Shown here: in pieces, positions 1-9,903 of the stretch | Numbering within the stretch: the stretch's first letter is position 1 | Layout of the letters: each line of letters starts with the position of its first letter | Assembly (NCBI GenBank): GCA_903908715.1 | Contig: CAIVSY010000063.1 | Location: 94,113 to 158,112, forward strand | Origin: an uncultured bacterium | GTDB lineage: Bacteria; Verrucomicrobiota; Kiritimatiellia; CAIKKV01; CAITUY01 | Length of the DNA: 64,000 bases | Reading direction: 5' to 3' | Position numbers and translations under genes: made by a program | Notes under the pieces: generated by a model | Database searches by the model: none | Seen by the model: only the letters and a program-made list of their open reading frames with translations | Told to the model about the DNA's origin: nothing

Positions 1-330
1 AACAAGAGGATACAGGCTATCTGCATGAAAGGTCCTGGCATCTCCCTGCACGCAATGGACCCGGGATTCCGCGGCGAACTGTTCCTTCAGGCATTCCACC
101 ATGCCTGAAGCCACGTCAACAGCATGCACATCGGCATCCGGATAGCGTCGGAGGAGGATATGCGTCAACATACCGGTTCCCGAACCCAGTTCCAGGACAG
201 GCCCCTTCCCGACTTCTTCCACGCCCGGCAACAGCCCAGCCAGCATCGCCGCCACATGACGATGTAGCGAGGCTCCCCGTTCATACGTCTCCGCAGCCCG
301 CGAGAACATCCTGGGCACATCCTGCATCAT
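1..330 (-). CDS. bioC: Malonyl-ACP O-methyltransferase-like SAM methyltransferase (partial, runs off window start)
   Basis: Reverse translation from ATG at 330 gives MMQDVPRMFSRAAETYERGASLHRHVAAMLAGLLPGVEEVGKGPVLELGSGTGMLTHILLRRYPDADVHAVDVASGMV..., with SAM motif LELGSGTG; directly follows and overlaps bioF. Not in the ORF track (truncated). Confidence 0.8.
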   Translation of the reverse strand, partial: MMQDVPRMFSRAAETYERGASLHRHVAAMLAGLLPGVEEVGKGPVLELGSGTGMLTHILLRRYPDADVHAVDVASGMVECLKEQFAAESRVHCVQGDARTFHADSLYPLV

Positions 331-1502
331 ACGACCCCTTCCCGCCTGGCCGCACGCAAACAGGCATCGGCCACATATGCGATATCCTCGTCCGAATGCG
401 ACGCCGTTACGGAAAAACGCAGACGCGCCGTCCCGGCCGGAACAGTCGGCGGACGGATCGCGACCGCCAGTACTCCCTCATCCATCAATTGTTGCTGCAT
501 TCGAACCGCGCGATGATTATCCCGTACAATAACAGGCACAATCTGACTCGCCGAATTCCCCGTGTGCAGCCCCCCAGCATGAAACAGGCCCCGAAGGCGT
601 TCTGCAAGCGCAAGAACAGAAGAGCCAAGCGCCGGGTTAACGGCCAGTATATCAAGTGCCGCTGACGCTGCCCCTACTATTGCCGGTGAAACAGCCGTGG
701 AATAGATGAAGGAGCGCGCCTGATTGACCAGCCATTGTCGAATGTTTTCCGAACAGCAGACGCATCCGCCATAGCTTCCAAGCGCTTTGCCAAGTGTGCT
801 CATACTGAGATTGACCTGCTCCTGCAATCCATGACCCTTGACCAGCCCGGCCCCGCAGGGCCCGAATATTCCAGTGGCATGAGCCTCATCCACCATCAGC
901 ATCGCATCCCGTTCCGCTGCCACCCGGCAAATGGATTCCAGTGGCGCGATGTCACCGTCCATGCTGAAAACGGATTCCGTAACCACAAGCCGGCGACCCG
1001 CCGGACCGCAACGCTTGAGCAGGGATTCCAGATCCTCCGGATCATTGTGATGAAACCGGTGCAAGGAGGCGCGACTGAGAACCGCAGCATCCACCAAGCT
1101 TGCATGGGCCAGCCGATCCAGGAACAAGTGATCACCCCTCCCTGCCAATGCTGTCATGATTCCGAGATTAGCGCTATACCCGCTTCCGAAAAGGAGCCCT
1201 GCCTCATATCCTTTGAACGTTGCAATCTTCCGCTCAAAATCACGGTGACATGCCAGGGTTCCCGCAACAAGGCGGGATGCGGTTGATCCCGCGCCATACT
1301 CACGAAGCGCGAGAATGGCTCCCTCGATAACCCGGGGGTCCCCTGCTAGGCCAAGATAGTCGTTGCTGGAAAAGTTGATAAGTCGCCGCCCGTTGTGAAC
1401 AGCGGGGCTGCCCGCACACTGGAACACAATCGGGGCCCGCTCCAGTCCGGCCTCACGCCGCTTGGCCAATTCCTCCACAATCCATGATTCTGCCCTTGGC
1501 AT
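327..1502 (-). CDS. bioF: 8-amino-7-oxononanoate synthase / PLP-dependent alpha-oxoamine synthase
   Basis: Contains NFSSNDYLGLAGDPRV, VTESVFSMDGD, DEAHATGIFG and STLGKALGSYGG; start likely at internal MPRAESW. Adjacent to bioC. Confidence 0.88.
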   Translation of the reverse strand: MPRAESWIVEELAKRREAGLERAPIVFQCAGSPAVHNGRRLINFSSNDYLGLAGDPRVIEGAILALREYGAGSTASRLVAGTLACHRDFERKIATFKGYEAGLLFGSGYSANLGIMTALAGRGDHLFLDRLAHASLVDAAVLSRASLHRFHHNDPEDLESLLKRCGPAGRRLVVTESVFSMDGDIAPLESICRVAAERDAMLMVDEAHATGIFGPCGAGLVKGHGLQEQVNLSMSTLGKALGSYGGCVCCSENIRQWLVNQARSFIYSTAVSPAIVGAASAALDILAVNPALGSSVLALAERLRGLFHAGGLHTGNSASQIVPVIVRDNHRAVRMQQQLMDEGVLAVAIRPPTVPAGTARLRFSVTASHSDEDIAYVADACLRAARREGVV

Positions 1503-1715
1503 GCGCGCTATCCTGCAAGGCCATACTTCCGCTGTCAACCCGTGAGTAACATCACAGCAGATCCTGAACCGATCCCTGACCTTAAGCCGCCCCCCCCGAT
1601 CGAACAGCCCTGGGGATGCGATCCCACCAGGCAAGCTCCACGGATTGATCCGAAGGCTTCAACGTGTTACCAATAAGCCGCTATGAAAAGCCGATCGCCA
1701 GGTGAAGACAGGACC

Positions 1716-3014
1716 ATGAAGCCTGCGGTTTCCGTCAAAACCATTGGATGCCGCCTTAACCAGGCCGAAACCGCAATCTTACTCGGACACTTTGTGGACG
1801 CAGGATACCGCTGCGTCCCGTTCGGCAGGCCCACCGATGTGGCGGTCATCCATGGTTGCGCGATCACGCAGCGTGCCCAGCGCGAAAGCCTTCAGTCCGT
1901 GCGACAAGCCCGCCGCGTGAATCCGGAAGCCATGATCGTTCTTGCTGGATGCCCGGCGGAAATTCTAACCAGACAAGACAATCCGGCTGTCGAAGCCGAC
2001 CTGGTCGTGGGCCAGTCTTCCAAGATGCAGATTCCTGTCCTCCTGCACCGCATCGACCCGGGGAGATTCCCCCCTGCCCAGGAGGATGCACCTCACACCC
2101 CCCATATCGACACACGGCGCGCTTATATCAAGGTGCAGGATGGCTGCGACTTCCATTGCTCGTACTGCATTGTCCCCAAAGTCCGAGGAAAGCCCAGTAG
2201 TCGTCCGTTGGACGCTGTTGTTGTTGAGGCAACACGACTGGTAAAGACTGGATTCCGGGAATTGATCCTCACCGGCGCCAACCTCGGATGTTATGATGAC
2301 GGACACAGCAGATTGATTCCCCTCCTGCGTGCGGTTGACCAGATCGCAGGAATCGGCCGCTACCGGCTTGGCTCGGTCGAACCCCTTACCGCGGAGAAGG
2401 ACATTGTGGACTTCATGTGCGAGTCGTCCAAGATTTGTCGACACCTGCATCTTCCCCTGCAAAGCGGGGATGACGCTGTGCTTGCGCGGATGGGCCGCCG
2501 TTACAGCCGCTCCGACTACCTTCGCACAGCAGAATATGCCACAAGCAAGATCCCATTTCTGGGGCTTGGAACAGATGTCATTGTCGGATTTCCGGGAGAA
2601 ACCGATGCCGCCTTCCGACAGACCGTGGACATGATCAAACAATTGCCCTTTTGCAACGTGCATGTATTTCCCTACAGCCGCAGGCCCGGCACTCGGGCGG
2701 CATCCATGCCGGGGCAGGTTCCCGATGCCGTCAAGAAGGAGCGAGCCGCCGAACTGCGAATCCTGGCAGCCGCAAAACGGTCTCTCTTCGCCGCCACTTT
2801 TTGCGGCAGGCAAGTCTGCATCCTGGTCGAAAAGATCCTTTCGTCCGGACATGCCTGGGGTTGGACTTCTGAATACCTGGAGGGTTTGGTTCCTGCACGC
2901 TCAACACAAGTCGGGGAACTGTTGACCTTCACCATTGTCAGCGCAGACGAAACCCGGTTGCTCGGCACAACAGATTGCAACACCTCCAAGGCAGCTGGGT
3001 TCCCAAGCCCGTGA
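1716..3014 (+). CDS. mtaB: tRNA (N6-threonylcarbamoyladenosine(37)-C2)-methylthiotransferase MtaB-like radical SAM protein
   Basis: Radical SAM CxxxCxxC (CDFHCSYCIVPKVRG), N-terminal UPF0004 domain KTIGCRLNQAE, HLHLPLQSGDDAVLARMGRRY. Confidence 0.88.
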   Translation: MKPAVSVKTIGCRLNQAETAILLGHFVDAGYRCVPFGRPTDVAVIHGCAITQRAQRESLQSVRQARRVNPEAMIVLAGCPAEILTRQDNPAVEADLVVGQSSKMQIPVLLHRIDPGRFPPAQEDAPHTPHIDTRRAYIKVQDGCDFHCSYCIVPKVRGKPSSRPLDAVVVEATRLVKTGFRELILTGANLGCYDDGHSRLIPLLRAVDQIAGIGRYRLGSVEPLTAEKDIVDFMCESSKICRHLHLPLQSGDDAVLARMGRRYSRSDYLRTAEYATSKIPFLGLGTDVIVGFPGETDAAFRQTVDMIKQLPFCNVHVFPYSRRPGTRAASMPGQVPDAVKKERAAELRILAAAKRSLFAATFCGRQVCILVEKILSSGHAWGWTSEYLEGLVPARSTQVGELLTFTIVSADETRLLGTTDCNTSKAAGFPSP

Positions 3015-3218
3015 AAAAGAGGCTGTACATTCCGGGGCTCTTTCTGTAACGTACTGCCAGAGTTGGTTGACGACAACTGAAGCGGTAACGCGAGTAGCCT
3101 ATCCATCAGTGATTCAGTCTGCCTGCTGTCAGGGTTTCAGGTAGAAATCCCTTTCTATTAGGATCCGGAAAGCGTGTAACGAGGATCCGGCAAAGAGTAA
3201 GTGAATGGAGATCACAAG

Positions 3219-3584
3219 ATGGGCAAGAAGTTGTATGTAGGGAATCTGGATTACAGCGTTACAAGCGATGTATTGGAGCGCGTGTTTGGCGCACATGGGA
3301 AGGTAGCCAGCGCCGACGTCATCACAGACCGCATGACCGGCCGGGCCAAGGGGTTCGGTTTTGTCGAGATGAGCACCGATGAAGAGGCCAAGGCGGCTAT
3401 CGCGGCTCTTAACGGTCAGGATCTTGAAGGTCGGGCGATGGTCGTGAATGAAGCTCGTCCGATGACACCCCGGCCAGCCGGCGGTGGATTTGGTGGCGGG
3501 CCGCGGGGCGGCGGACGCGGCGACTTCGGTGGTGGACGCGGCGACTTCGGTGGTGGACGCGGCGGACGCGGCGGAAGGCGCTAG
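3219..3584 (+). CDS. RRM-domain RNA-binding protein with Gly/Arg-rich C-terminal tail
   Basis: RNP2 KLYVGNLDY and RNP1 KGFGFVEM; tail GGGFGGGPRGGGRGDFGGGRGDFGGGRGGRGGRR. SD-like ggag upstream of ATG 3219. Confidence 0.92.
   Translation: MGKKLYVGNLDYSVTSDVLERVFGAHGKVASADVITDRMTGRAKGFGFVEMSTDEEAKAAIAALNGQDLEGRAMVVNEARPMTPRPAGGGFGGGPRGGGRGDFGGGRGDFGGGRGGRGGRR
3513..3560 (+). repeat. Short in-frame tandem repeat (21-nt unit ggacgcggcgacttcggtggt, 2 full copies plus partial) encoding GRGDFGG
   Basis: Direct reading: identical 21-mers at 3513-3533 and 3534-3554, followed by ggacgcggcgga. Confidence 0.85.
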
Positions 3585-3594
3585 TTCTTCCCGC

Positions 3595-3662
3595 ACCCAT
3601 CCGGCACTGACGGGATGGGTTGAAATCGTCAGGGCACGTTGCGCAGTTGCGGGCGTGCCCTG
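3595..3662 (+). terminator. Two consecutive hairpins downstream of the RRM gene (possible transcription end/attenuation region)
   Basis: acccatcc-N9-gggatgggt followed by cagggcacg-N13-cgtgccctg; no strong T-run, so terminator function is uncertain. Confidence 0.4.
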
Positions 3663-3688
3663 ATGCATTTTGTGGGGGTGGATTTTCT

Positions 3689-4126
3689 GTGAAAAAGAAT
3701 CCTGTCTATCCGCTTACAAAGCCGCTGGACCAGCTCTCAAGACGGGAGTGGGAGTCGCTGTGCGCCCGCTGCGGCAGATGTTGCGTCCATAAGTATGTGA
3801 CTCCCTCTTCCCCAAAGGTGAATTATACCCGAATCGCCTGCAAACATCTCGATCTCGAGACCTGCCGTTGCACTTGCTACACGCTCCGTAAGCGCAAGGC
3901 AGCCAACTGCGTGGATCTGTACACTGAAGCCACGGAAACGTTATCATGGCTCCCAGAAGCGTGCGCCTACAAGCAGTTGGCTAAAGGGAAAGGGCTTCCC
4001 CCCTGGCATCCGCTCATTACCGGTGACCCTGACTCTGCCATACATAGCGGTATGTCCATGGCAGGGCACGCCATCCCTTCGGGCCCCCATCCCCGACGTC
4101 GAAATCATCGGAATCGCTCAACCTGA
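3689..4126 (+). CDS. YcgN/UPF0260-family Cys-cluster protein (YkgJ-like)
   Basis: SRREWESLCARCGRCCVHKY...ACKHLDLETCRCTCYTLRKRKAANCVDL...LPEACAYKQLAKGKGLPPWHPLITGD resembles YcgN; GTG start at 3689 with gggggtgg upstream. Confidence 0.75.
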   Translation: MKKNPVYPLTKPLDQLSRREWESLCARCGRCCVHKYVTPSSPKVNYTRIACKHLDLETCRCTCYTLRKRKAANCVDLYTEATETLSWLPEACAYKQLAKGKGLPPWHPLITGDPDSAIHSGMSMAGHAIPSGPHPRRRNHRNRST

Positions 4127-4444
4127 AGGCAGCGGCGACGAATCCACAAGCGGCGCCCGATGCCTGCGGCCTGCCAAGGCAGCGTCCATCACGTTTGCCA
4201 GATACACTGCCATGCTGCAAAGGAATGGGCGTACCATACCCTGAAGAGAAGGCGCCTCCACCTGCGCATGCTGAAAGTCAAAGGCTAGGCTGTAATAGGC
4301 TTTCAACACAGCAAGACAACGCACCAACAGCCACCCGAACGCTATGCTAAAAGCAATCAAATAAAAAACCGCAGCCAGCCACCTGCGCTGCATACACTGC
4401 CCTGTGCCCGGATACACCATGGCCGACAAGAATACGGGACCCAT
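4118..4444 (-). CDS. Small putative membrane protein
   Basis: MGPVFLSAMVYPGTGQCMQRRWLAAVFYLIAFSIAFGWLLVRCLAVL; PGxGQxxxxRW pattern followed by hydrophobic segments; divergent from the protease gene. Confidence 0.45.
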   Translation of the reverse strand: MGPVFLSAMVYPGTGQCMQRRWLAAVFYLIAFSIAFGWLLVRCLAVLKAYYSLAFDFQHAQVEAPSLQGMVRPFLCSMAVYLANVMDAALAGRRHRAPLVDSSPLPSG

Positions 4445-4595
4445 TCCCGGGACACGCACATTCCCGCCCTTCCTCCCGCACTTTCCCCGGGGATCGCCTT
4501 CGCCTGCTCTTGCCATCAGACAACTCCTTTCCCTGTTGCGAGGACAAAAGCACTACTATATAAGGGATGTTCAACAACTCAATGACGGATCGCCT

Positions 4596-6080
4596 ATGAA
4601 ACATATCCTCCGAATCTACCTGCTGATTGGACTCGCGGCACTCCCAAGGGCCTCGACAGCCGGCCTCAGCCACCTGCGGGAGTCCGTGGTCAAGATCTAT
4701 GTGACGGCACAGCGCGAGGATTTTCAGCAACCCTGGCAGGGCGGCACATCAGGTAGCGGGAACGGCTCCGGATACATTCTGCCCGGCAAGCGCATCCTGA
4801 CTAACGCCCATGTGGTCTCCGACACTCGCTTCATCGAGGTCCAGCGCGAAGGCGACACGCGTCGCTACCCCGCCAAGGTGATATTCGCGGCCCATGATTG
4901 CGACCTGGCCATGCTGGAAGTCACAGACCCGCAATTCTTCGACAACACCCGCCCGCTCAGCCTGGGGAAAACCATGCCCGAACTGAATGATGAAGTTCTC
5001 GTTCTGGGCTACCCGATGGGCGGCGACCGCCTCTCCTTGACCAAGGGAGTGGTATCCCGTATCGACTACGCCCTTTATAGCCATAGCACCGTCGACTCTC
5101 ACCTTGTCCTGCAGGTGGATGCCGCCATCAATCCCGGCAATAGCGGGGGTCCTGTATTGTTTAACGACAAGGTCATCGGCCTTGCCTTTCAGGGCATCAT
5201 GGCATCCCAGAACATCGGCTACGCCATCCCCCTCCCGGTCATTGAACACTTTCTGGCCGATGTCGCAGACGGTTCCTACGACGGCTACCCAGAACTAGGC
5301 GTTCAGCATATGGAACTCATCGCCCCCGCCCTGCGCCGCGATCTTGGATTGTCCGATAACCAGAGCGGCGTCGTGGTCGCTTATATCGACCCGTTTGGCT
5401 CCGCAAAAGGCTTCCTTCAGGACCGTGATGTCCTTCTTTCCATCGACGGTTATTCGATCGCGAACGACGGATCGGTGAGTTATGACGGAAATACCGTTGA
5501 GTACACGGAACTGATAGAACGGAAACAGCGCGGCGACAAGGTGAAATTCTCTATCCTGCGGGATCACAGGATCCTTTCACTCAATGTGCCTCTTGCAAAC
5601 AGAAACGACCCATTCCTTTACCGACAGACCTATGATGAACAGCCGGAGTACTGGATCACCGGCGGGCTCGTTTTTTCCCCTCTGAGCCGAGGATACCTGG
5701 GTATGTTCAATGCAGATGTGATTACCCCCGCCATCCACCGGCTTTTTTATTATGCTGACTTCGCGAAGAAGGACCGCCTGTACGAGGGCCGTGAAGCCTT
5801 TATTGTCCTCATCAGTCGACTTCCCCATCCGGTAAACACCTATTGCGAGGAATATCTTAACCAGATTGTCCGCACTGTAAATGGCAAGTTCATTCGCAGC
5901 ATGAAGGACCTTGAGCCTGCCATGGCTGCCGCTTCCAACGGGTTCCATGTCATCACTTTCGAGGGGCAGGACAACCCGCTGATCCTCGATGCCGAGGCAA
6001 CCGCCAAGGCGGAAAATGAGATCCTGTTCCGGTACAACATCCCGTCAAGCAGCCATGTGAAAAAGGAGTCCTGTCCATGA
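4596..6080 (+). CDS. Secreted trypsin-like (DegP/HtrA-type, S1C) serine protease with PDZ regions
   Basis: Signal peptide MKHILRIYLLIGLAALPRASTAG; catalytic-type motifs LTNAHVV (His), CDLAMLEV (Asp), INPGNSGGPV (Ser); PDZ-like regions downstream. Confidence 0.88.
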   Translation: MKHILRIYLLIGLAALPRASTAGLSHLRESVVKIYVTAQREDFQQPWQGGTSGSGNGSGYILPGKRILTNAHVVSDTRFIEVQREGDTRRYPAKVIFAAHDCDLAMLEVTDPQFFDNTRPLSLGKTMPELNDEVLVLGYPMGGDRLSLTKGVVSRIDYALYSHSTVDSHLVLQVDAAINPGNSGGPVLFNDKVIGLAFQGIMASQNIGYAIPLPVIEHFLADVADGSYDGYPELGVQHMELIAPALRRDLGLSDNQSGVVVAYIDPFGSAKGFLQDRDVLLSIDGYSIANDGSVSYDGNTVEYTELIERKQRGDKVKFSILRDHRILSLNVPLANRNDPFLYRQTYDEQPEYWITGGLVFSPLSRGYLGMFNADVITPAIHRLFYYADFAKKDRLYEGREAFIVLISRLPHPVNTYCEEYLNQIVRTVNGKFIRSMKDLEPAMAAASNGFHVITFEGQDNPLILDAEATAKAENEILFRYNIPSSSHVKKESCP

Positions 6081-7531
6081 AACCGTTTATCCTTTCCCTG
6101 GTCCTCGTCCTTTCACTGGCTGCTACCGCCTTTCCCAATAACATGGAAAAGGCCATGGTGCAAATCATCGTGACGGCACAACGCCCTGATGCCCGCCTGC
6201 CCTGGCGAAGGGAGCGCCCTGTATTGCGCGTTTCCTATGGCATTGTTGTCGCGCCAGGCCGCATCCTTACAACCGAGGATACGGTGCGTAACGCCACATT
6301 GGTGGAAGTGCAGGGCTCCGGCCAATCTGCCAAATACACGGCACGAATCTTGAAGGCCGATCCCCGGATCGATGCAGCCCTGCTGGCCATCCCGGATGAA
6401 GTCGCAGGCAATTTCTCACCCATTACATGGGATGGCATACAGCCGCGCGGGACCAAGGTCACCCTGGCGCAGTTCGACAACGCAGGGCAGCTGCAAACAG
6501 GAGATGGACGCGTCAGCGAAACATCCGTCTCGTCACTTCCGTCCTCCCCGAATGCCGTCCTGACTTTGAATGTTCTCTCTGATCTCAAACTTGAGCGGAT
6601 CGGCGCTCCCGTGTATGCCAACGGCAGGCTGGCTGGAATGGCGATCCGATACGATGCAACAAACCAGATCATCGAGGCATTACCGGCAACCCTTCTCAAG
6701 CGGTTTACGGAAAGCGCAACTGCCCCTCAATACCGGGGATTCGCCACCGCCGGCCTATCATGGGCCCCGATGATTGATCCCGCCAAGCGAAAGTACCATG
6801 GTCTTAAAGAAAATGGCCGCGGTGTGCTGGTACTCCGAACCACGCCGGATTCCGGTTCCGCAAGAGCCCTCGAGCCCGGGGATGTAATTCTGAGCTGGGA
6901 TGGAAGTGTGATCGACTCACATGGCTACTACATGGATCCGGAATATGGCCGCCTCGGCTTTCCCCATCTTGTTTCCAAGAGAAACCCCGGTGACACAGTC
7001 CAAGTCACAGTTTACCGAAACCGGCAGGAGACGAATGTCACCGTCACCCTCGAGGCGTATGACGATAACCGCGCCCTGATCCCCCAGAACACCGAAGGAG
7101 TCCCAGCTGAATATCTCATGGAAGGAGGGCTTCTGATTCGTGAATTGACGGCTGACTATCTGAGCGCCTTTGGCAATCGCTGGCTGGTGCTGAACAGCCC
7201 TCAATTGGTGAACCTGTACCTCACCCGCGCCCAGTTTCCCGACAAGCCGGGCGACCGTGTGGTCATCCTCGTCGGCATTCTCCCGGATGACATCAACAAG
7301 GGATATGAAATGATCCGGGACCAGATCATAACGCATGTGAACGGCAAACCCGTTTCATCCATGAAAGATGTATTCTCAATCCGCAAGACCGACGGCGGAA
7401 TCTCGCATGTAACATTGAAGAATTTTGCCGCGGAGATCATGCTCGAGCCGGGAGCCCTTGCAAAGGCCAACAGCAGGATCGCCGAGAGCTACCGAATCCC
7501 CAGCCTTATACTGGAACGAAAAGGCAATTAG
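6077..7531 (+). CDS. Trypsin-like/PDZ paralogue lacking catalytic residues (putative pseudoprotease)
   Basis: Parallel layout to the upstream gene (VQIIVTAQRPDARLPW...PGRILTTEDTVRNATLVEVQ...DAALLAI...LERIGAPVYANGRLAGMAI), but His (TEDTV for NAHVV) and Ser (RIGAPV for NSGGPV) motifs are lost; ATGA overlap with upstream gene. Confidence 0.8.
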   Translation: MKPFILSLVLVLSLAATAFPNNMEKAMVQIIVTAQRPDARLPWRRERPVLRVSYGIVVAPGRILTTEDTVRNATLVEVQGSGQSAKYTARILKADPRIDAALLAIPDEVAGNFSPITWDGIQPRGTKVTLAQFDNAGQLQTGDGRVSETSVSSLPSSPNAVLTLNVLSDLKLERIGAPVYANGRLAGMAIRYDATNQIIEALPATLLKRFTESATAPQYRGFATAGLSWAPMIDPAKRKYHGLKENGRGVLVLRTTPDSGSARALEPGDVILSWDGSVIDSHGYYMDPEYGRLGFPHLVSKRNPGDTVQVTVYRNRQETNVTVTLEAYDDNRALIPQNTEGVPAEYLMEGGLLIRELTADYLSAFGNRWLVLNSPQLVNLYLTRAQFPDKPGDRVVILVGILPDDINKGYEMIRDQIITHVNGKPVSSMKDVFSIRKTDGGISHVTLKNFAAEIMLEPGALAKANSRIAESYRIPSLILERKGN

Positions 7532-8619
7532 AACCGGGGTGTCCGCCCCTGCCCCTCCACTCCCTTCCGTTTCACCAGTTGGGCAGCGGCGTCGAATACG
7601 GCGTCAGCTGAAATGGACTCCAAAGCTGCCCTGCCTGCGGCGGATCGGCGTGATATATCCCGCCTGCGGTCCACCCCCTGAGCCATCAGGATCATATGCC
7701 CCTCACCCATGGGGCCTGTAACGACTGGGTCCGTGACGCCATAAAGCGCGACAACCTGAGTTCCGGCCGCCGCGGCTAAATGCATACCGCCACTATCGTT
7801 GGCCACAACAACCTTGCAGAGGGATAACAGCGACACCAGATCCTGCAGGCTTGTGCGCCCAGCAAGGTCGACCACGCCTGATCCGATACGGTCAGCAATG
7901 GCAGCAGATACTGAGGCGTCCGTCGAGGAACCGAATAGCACAACACGGCAACCCAACTCGGCTATCAGCCGCCGCCCAACCTCGGCAAATCGCTCAACAG
8001 GCCAGCATTTAGACGGCCCCCTCGCTGCACCCGGAAATAGCCCTGCAAGGCAAACAGATCCTGGATCTACAAGGCCCAGCGAAAACCGGTCCATCATGGC
8101 CATCCGATCCATCTCCGGAACAGCCAGAAGAGGCCCCTGATACTTATCTGCAGGATCCACACCAAGCAGCAGGTAAGCCTCAAGTGATTGATGCCCCCCG
8201 ATCCTCTCAGGGAGAAGAACAGTCTCCGTCAACATCCAGCGCCGGAAATGTCCGGAAAATCCACGTCGCCCTGGTACTCGCGCCAGAAATGGAATCCATG
8301 CGGACCGGAAAGAATTGGGTATCACATAGGCAAAATCACAACCACAAGATGCCACCTCCCGGATCGCGGTACGCATACCCTTCCAACCGGTCCGAAGTTC
8401 AATCAGGTCATTCACCGCAGGGCAGAGGCCCCAGACCGGCAGGACCGCAGGTTTCGCCAAAACGGTTACACGCAGACCGGGCGCCCTTTGCTTGAGCGCG
8501 CGCAATGCCGGCATGGCCATCAGGCAGTCCCCCAGCCAACTCGGACTTACCACCAGCACATGCTCCGGCCGCCCGAAACGGCTTCGGTCACTGGAAGCAG
8601 ATGCGCGAGATGCAGGCAT
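7528..8619 (-). CDS. waaF: Lipopolysaccharide heptosyltransferase (GT9)
   Basis: HVLVVSPSWLGDCLMAMPALRALKQRAP..., FPGAARGPSKCWPVERFAEVGRRL, VVANDSGGMHLAAAAGTQVVALYGVTDP. Confidence 0.85.
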   Translation of the reverse strand: MPASRASASSDRSRFGRPEHVLVVSPSWLGDCLMAMPALRALKQRAPGLRVTVLAKPAVLPVWGLCPAVNDLIELRTGWKGMRTAIREVASCGCDFAYVIPNSFRSAWIPFLARVPGRRGFSGHFRRWMLTETVLLPERIGGHQSLEAYLLLGVDPADKYQGPLLAVPEMDRMAMMDRFSLGLVDPGSVCLAGLFPGAARGPSKCWPVERFAEVGRRLIAELGCRVVLFGSSTDASVSAAIADRIGSGVVDLAGRTSLQDLVSLLSLCKVVVANDSGGMHLAAAAGTQVVALYGVTDPVVTGPMGEGHMILMAQGVDRRRDISRRSAAGRAALESISADAVFDAAAQLVKRKGVEGQGRTPRF

Positions 8620-9796
8620 GGAAATCCTCCGTCCCTGACAGCAATTCAATATCCACACGAAGGAAATAAACCGGAACATCCATCCGGTCAAGCCTTGGGA
8701 AGCGAACCGCATCCTTTTCCGTTGTCAGGATTGCCTGTGCTCCATCAACCTTGGCCTTGTTGATCGCCTCAATGATCTGCTGCTGGGTATACCGGTGATG
8801 ATCGGCGTAGCGGATGCGCGACGCAAGTTGCACGCCCAGTGACTCCAGTGTGCTTTCAAATCCGTCCGGGGCTGCTATTCCAGAAACCGCCACTGCCTTC
8901 AGCCCTTTCAGGAAATCAAGGTCTTTGCGGACGGTGGTGGAGATATTGACGAGATACCGGGGCTGGTGCCTGCATTCAATCATTTCAGCTTTGGAATTGA
9001 AGCGACGGATAACCGCCTTTAAGCTGCTGTTGTCCACACCATTGCACTTGGTGATAAAGATATAATCGGCTTTCCGCAGGTTATCGATGGATTCACGGAG
9101 GATGCCGCGCGGAAGGACATAACCGTTTCCAAAAGGATTCCGGCTGTCAACCAGCACAATTTCGACCCGATGCTTCATGTACAGGTACTGCAGTCCATCA
9201 TCCAGAATCAGGGTGTCACACCCCAGCCGACTGATCGCATACCGCCCGCTTTTCACTCGATCCTTGTCCACCAGGACTGCCACATCCGTAAGATTGGAAG
9301 CCAGCATGTAAGGCTCGTCCCCACCCATGGCAGAATCCAGGAGCAATGTCTTTCCGTCGGACACCACACGCGGGGGAGTGTGCTTCTCCTGCAAAAGAAG
9401 TTTGGCGGTCAGCCTCTGGAGCAGTGGCGGCTCTTCCTTCTTGTAGCCCCGGCTCAGGATCGCAACCTTGCGCCCCTTCTGCTGCAGTGTCCTCGCAAAG
9501 ACCTCCACAACCGGCGTCTTCCCCGTGCCGCCGACCGTAAGGTTGCCTATGCTGATAACCTGACACCCCAGCGTGTGATGTCGCAGTATACCCTTCCGGT
9601 ACAGAAAATCCCGCAGATGCATCACTCCGCTGTAAAGATGCGACAACTGTCGGAGGCTCCAGAGCAGGAACAGCACACGACGATCATGTATTCGCGAGAC
9701 ATCCTTCCGTTGAATCAGGTCAACCAGGAATTTCTCGATCTGTTCACGCCGTCCGTTCTTCACTGTCCACCTTTCTGGAACTTCATCCGAAGTCAT
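8588..9796 (-). CDS. lpxK: Tetraacyldisaccharide 4'-kinase
   Basis: [82 protein letters not shown]. Confidence 0.92.
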   Translation of the reverse strand: MTSDEVPERWTVKNGRREQIEKFLVDLIQRKDVSRIHDRRVLFLLWSLRQLSHLYSGVMHLRDFLYRKGILRHHTLGCQVISIGNLTVGGTGKTPVVEVFARTLQQKGRKVAILSRGYKKEEPPLLQRLTAKLLLQEKHTPPRVVSDGKTLLLDSAMGGDEPYMLASNLTDVAVLVDKDRVKSGRYAISRLGCDTLILDDGLQYLYMKHRVEIVLVDSRNPFGNGYVLPRGILRESIDNLRKADYIFITKCNGVDNSSLKAVIRRFNSKAEMIECRHQPRYLVNISTTVRKDLDFLKGLKAVAVSGIAAPDGFESTLESLGVQLASRIRYADHHRYTQQQIIEAINKAKVDGAQAILTTEKDAVRFPRLDRMDVPVYFLRVDIELLSGTEDFHACISRICFQ

Positions 9797-9903
9797 GGAT
9801 GTTGCCACCTCACCTGATACTGAGTCAAGCCGCCACACATTCTTAATCGGGGGAATGGTTTTCGCTTGAGCCAACAGCGCATACATACGTATATTGCACG
9901 AGT

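Noticed and set aside
735-1286. 183-aa plus-strand ORF opposite bioF, and many similar long ORFs opposite strong genes (e.g. 1965-2852 minus, 19850-20521 minus, 48329-49006 plus, 32607-33413 plus)
   Set aside because: Low-complexity His/Pro/Arg/Ser-rich translations antisense to genes with clear family motifs; these are shadow ORFs of GC-biased coding DNA.
4023-4244. Possible frameshift in the YcgN-like C-terminus (alternative frame PIPDVEIIGIAQPEG)
   Set aside because: The alternative frame does not clearly restore the YcgN C-terminal pattern; evidence insufficient.
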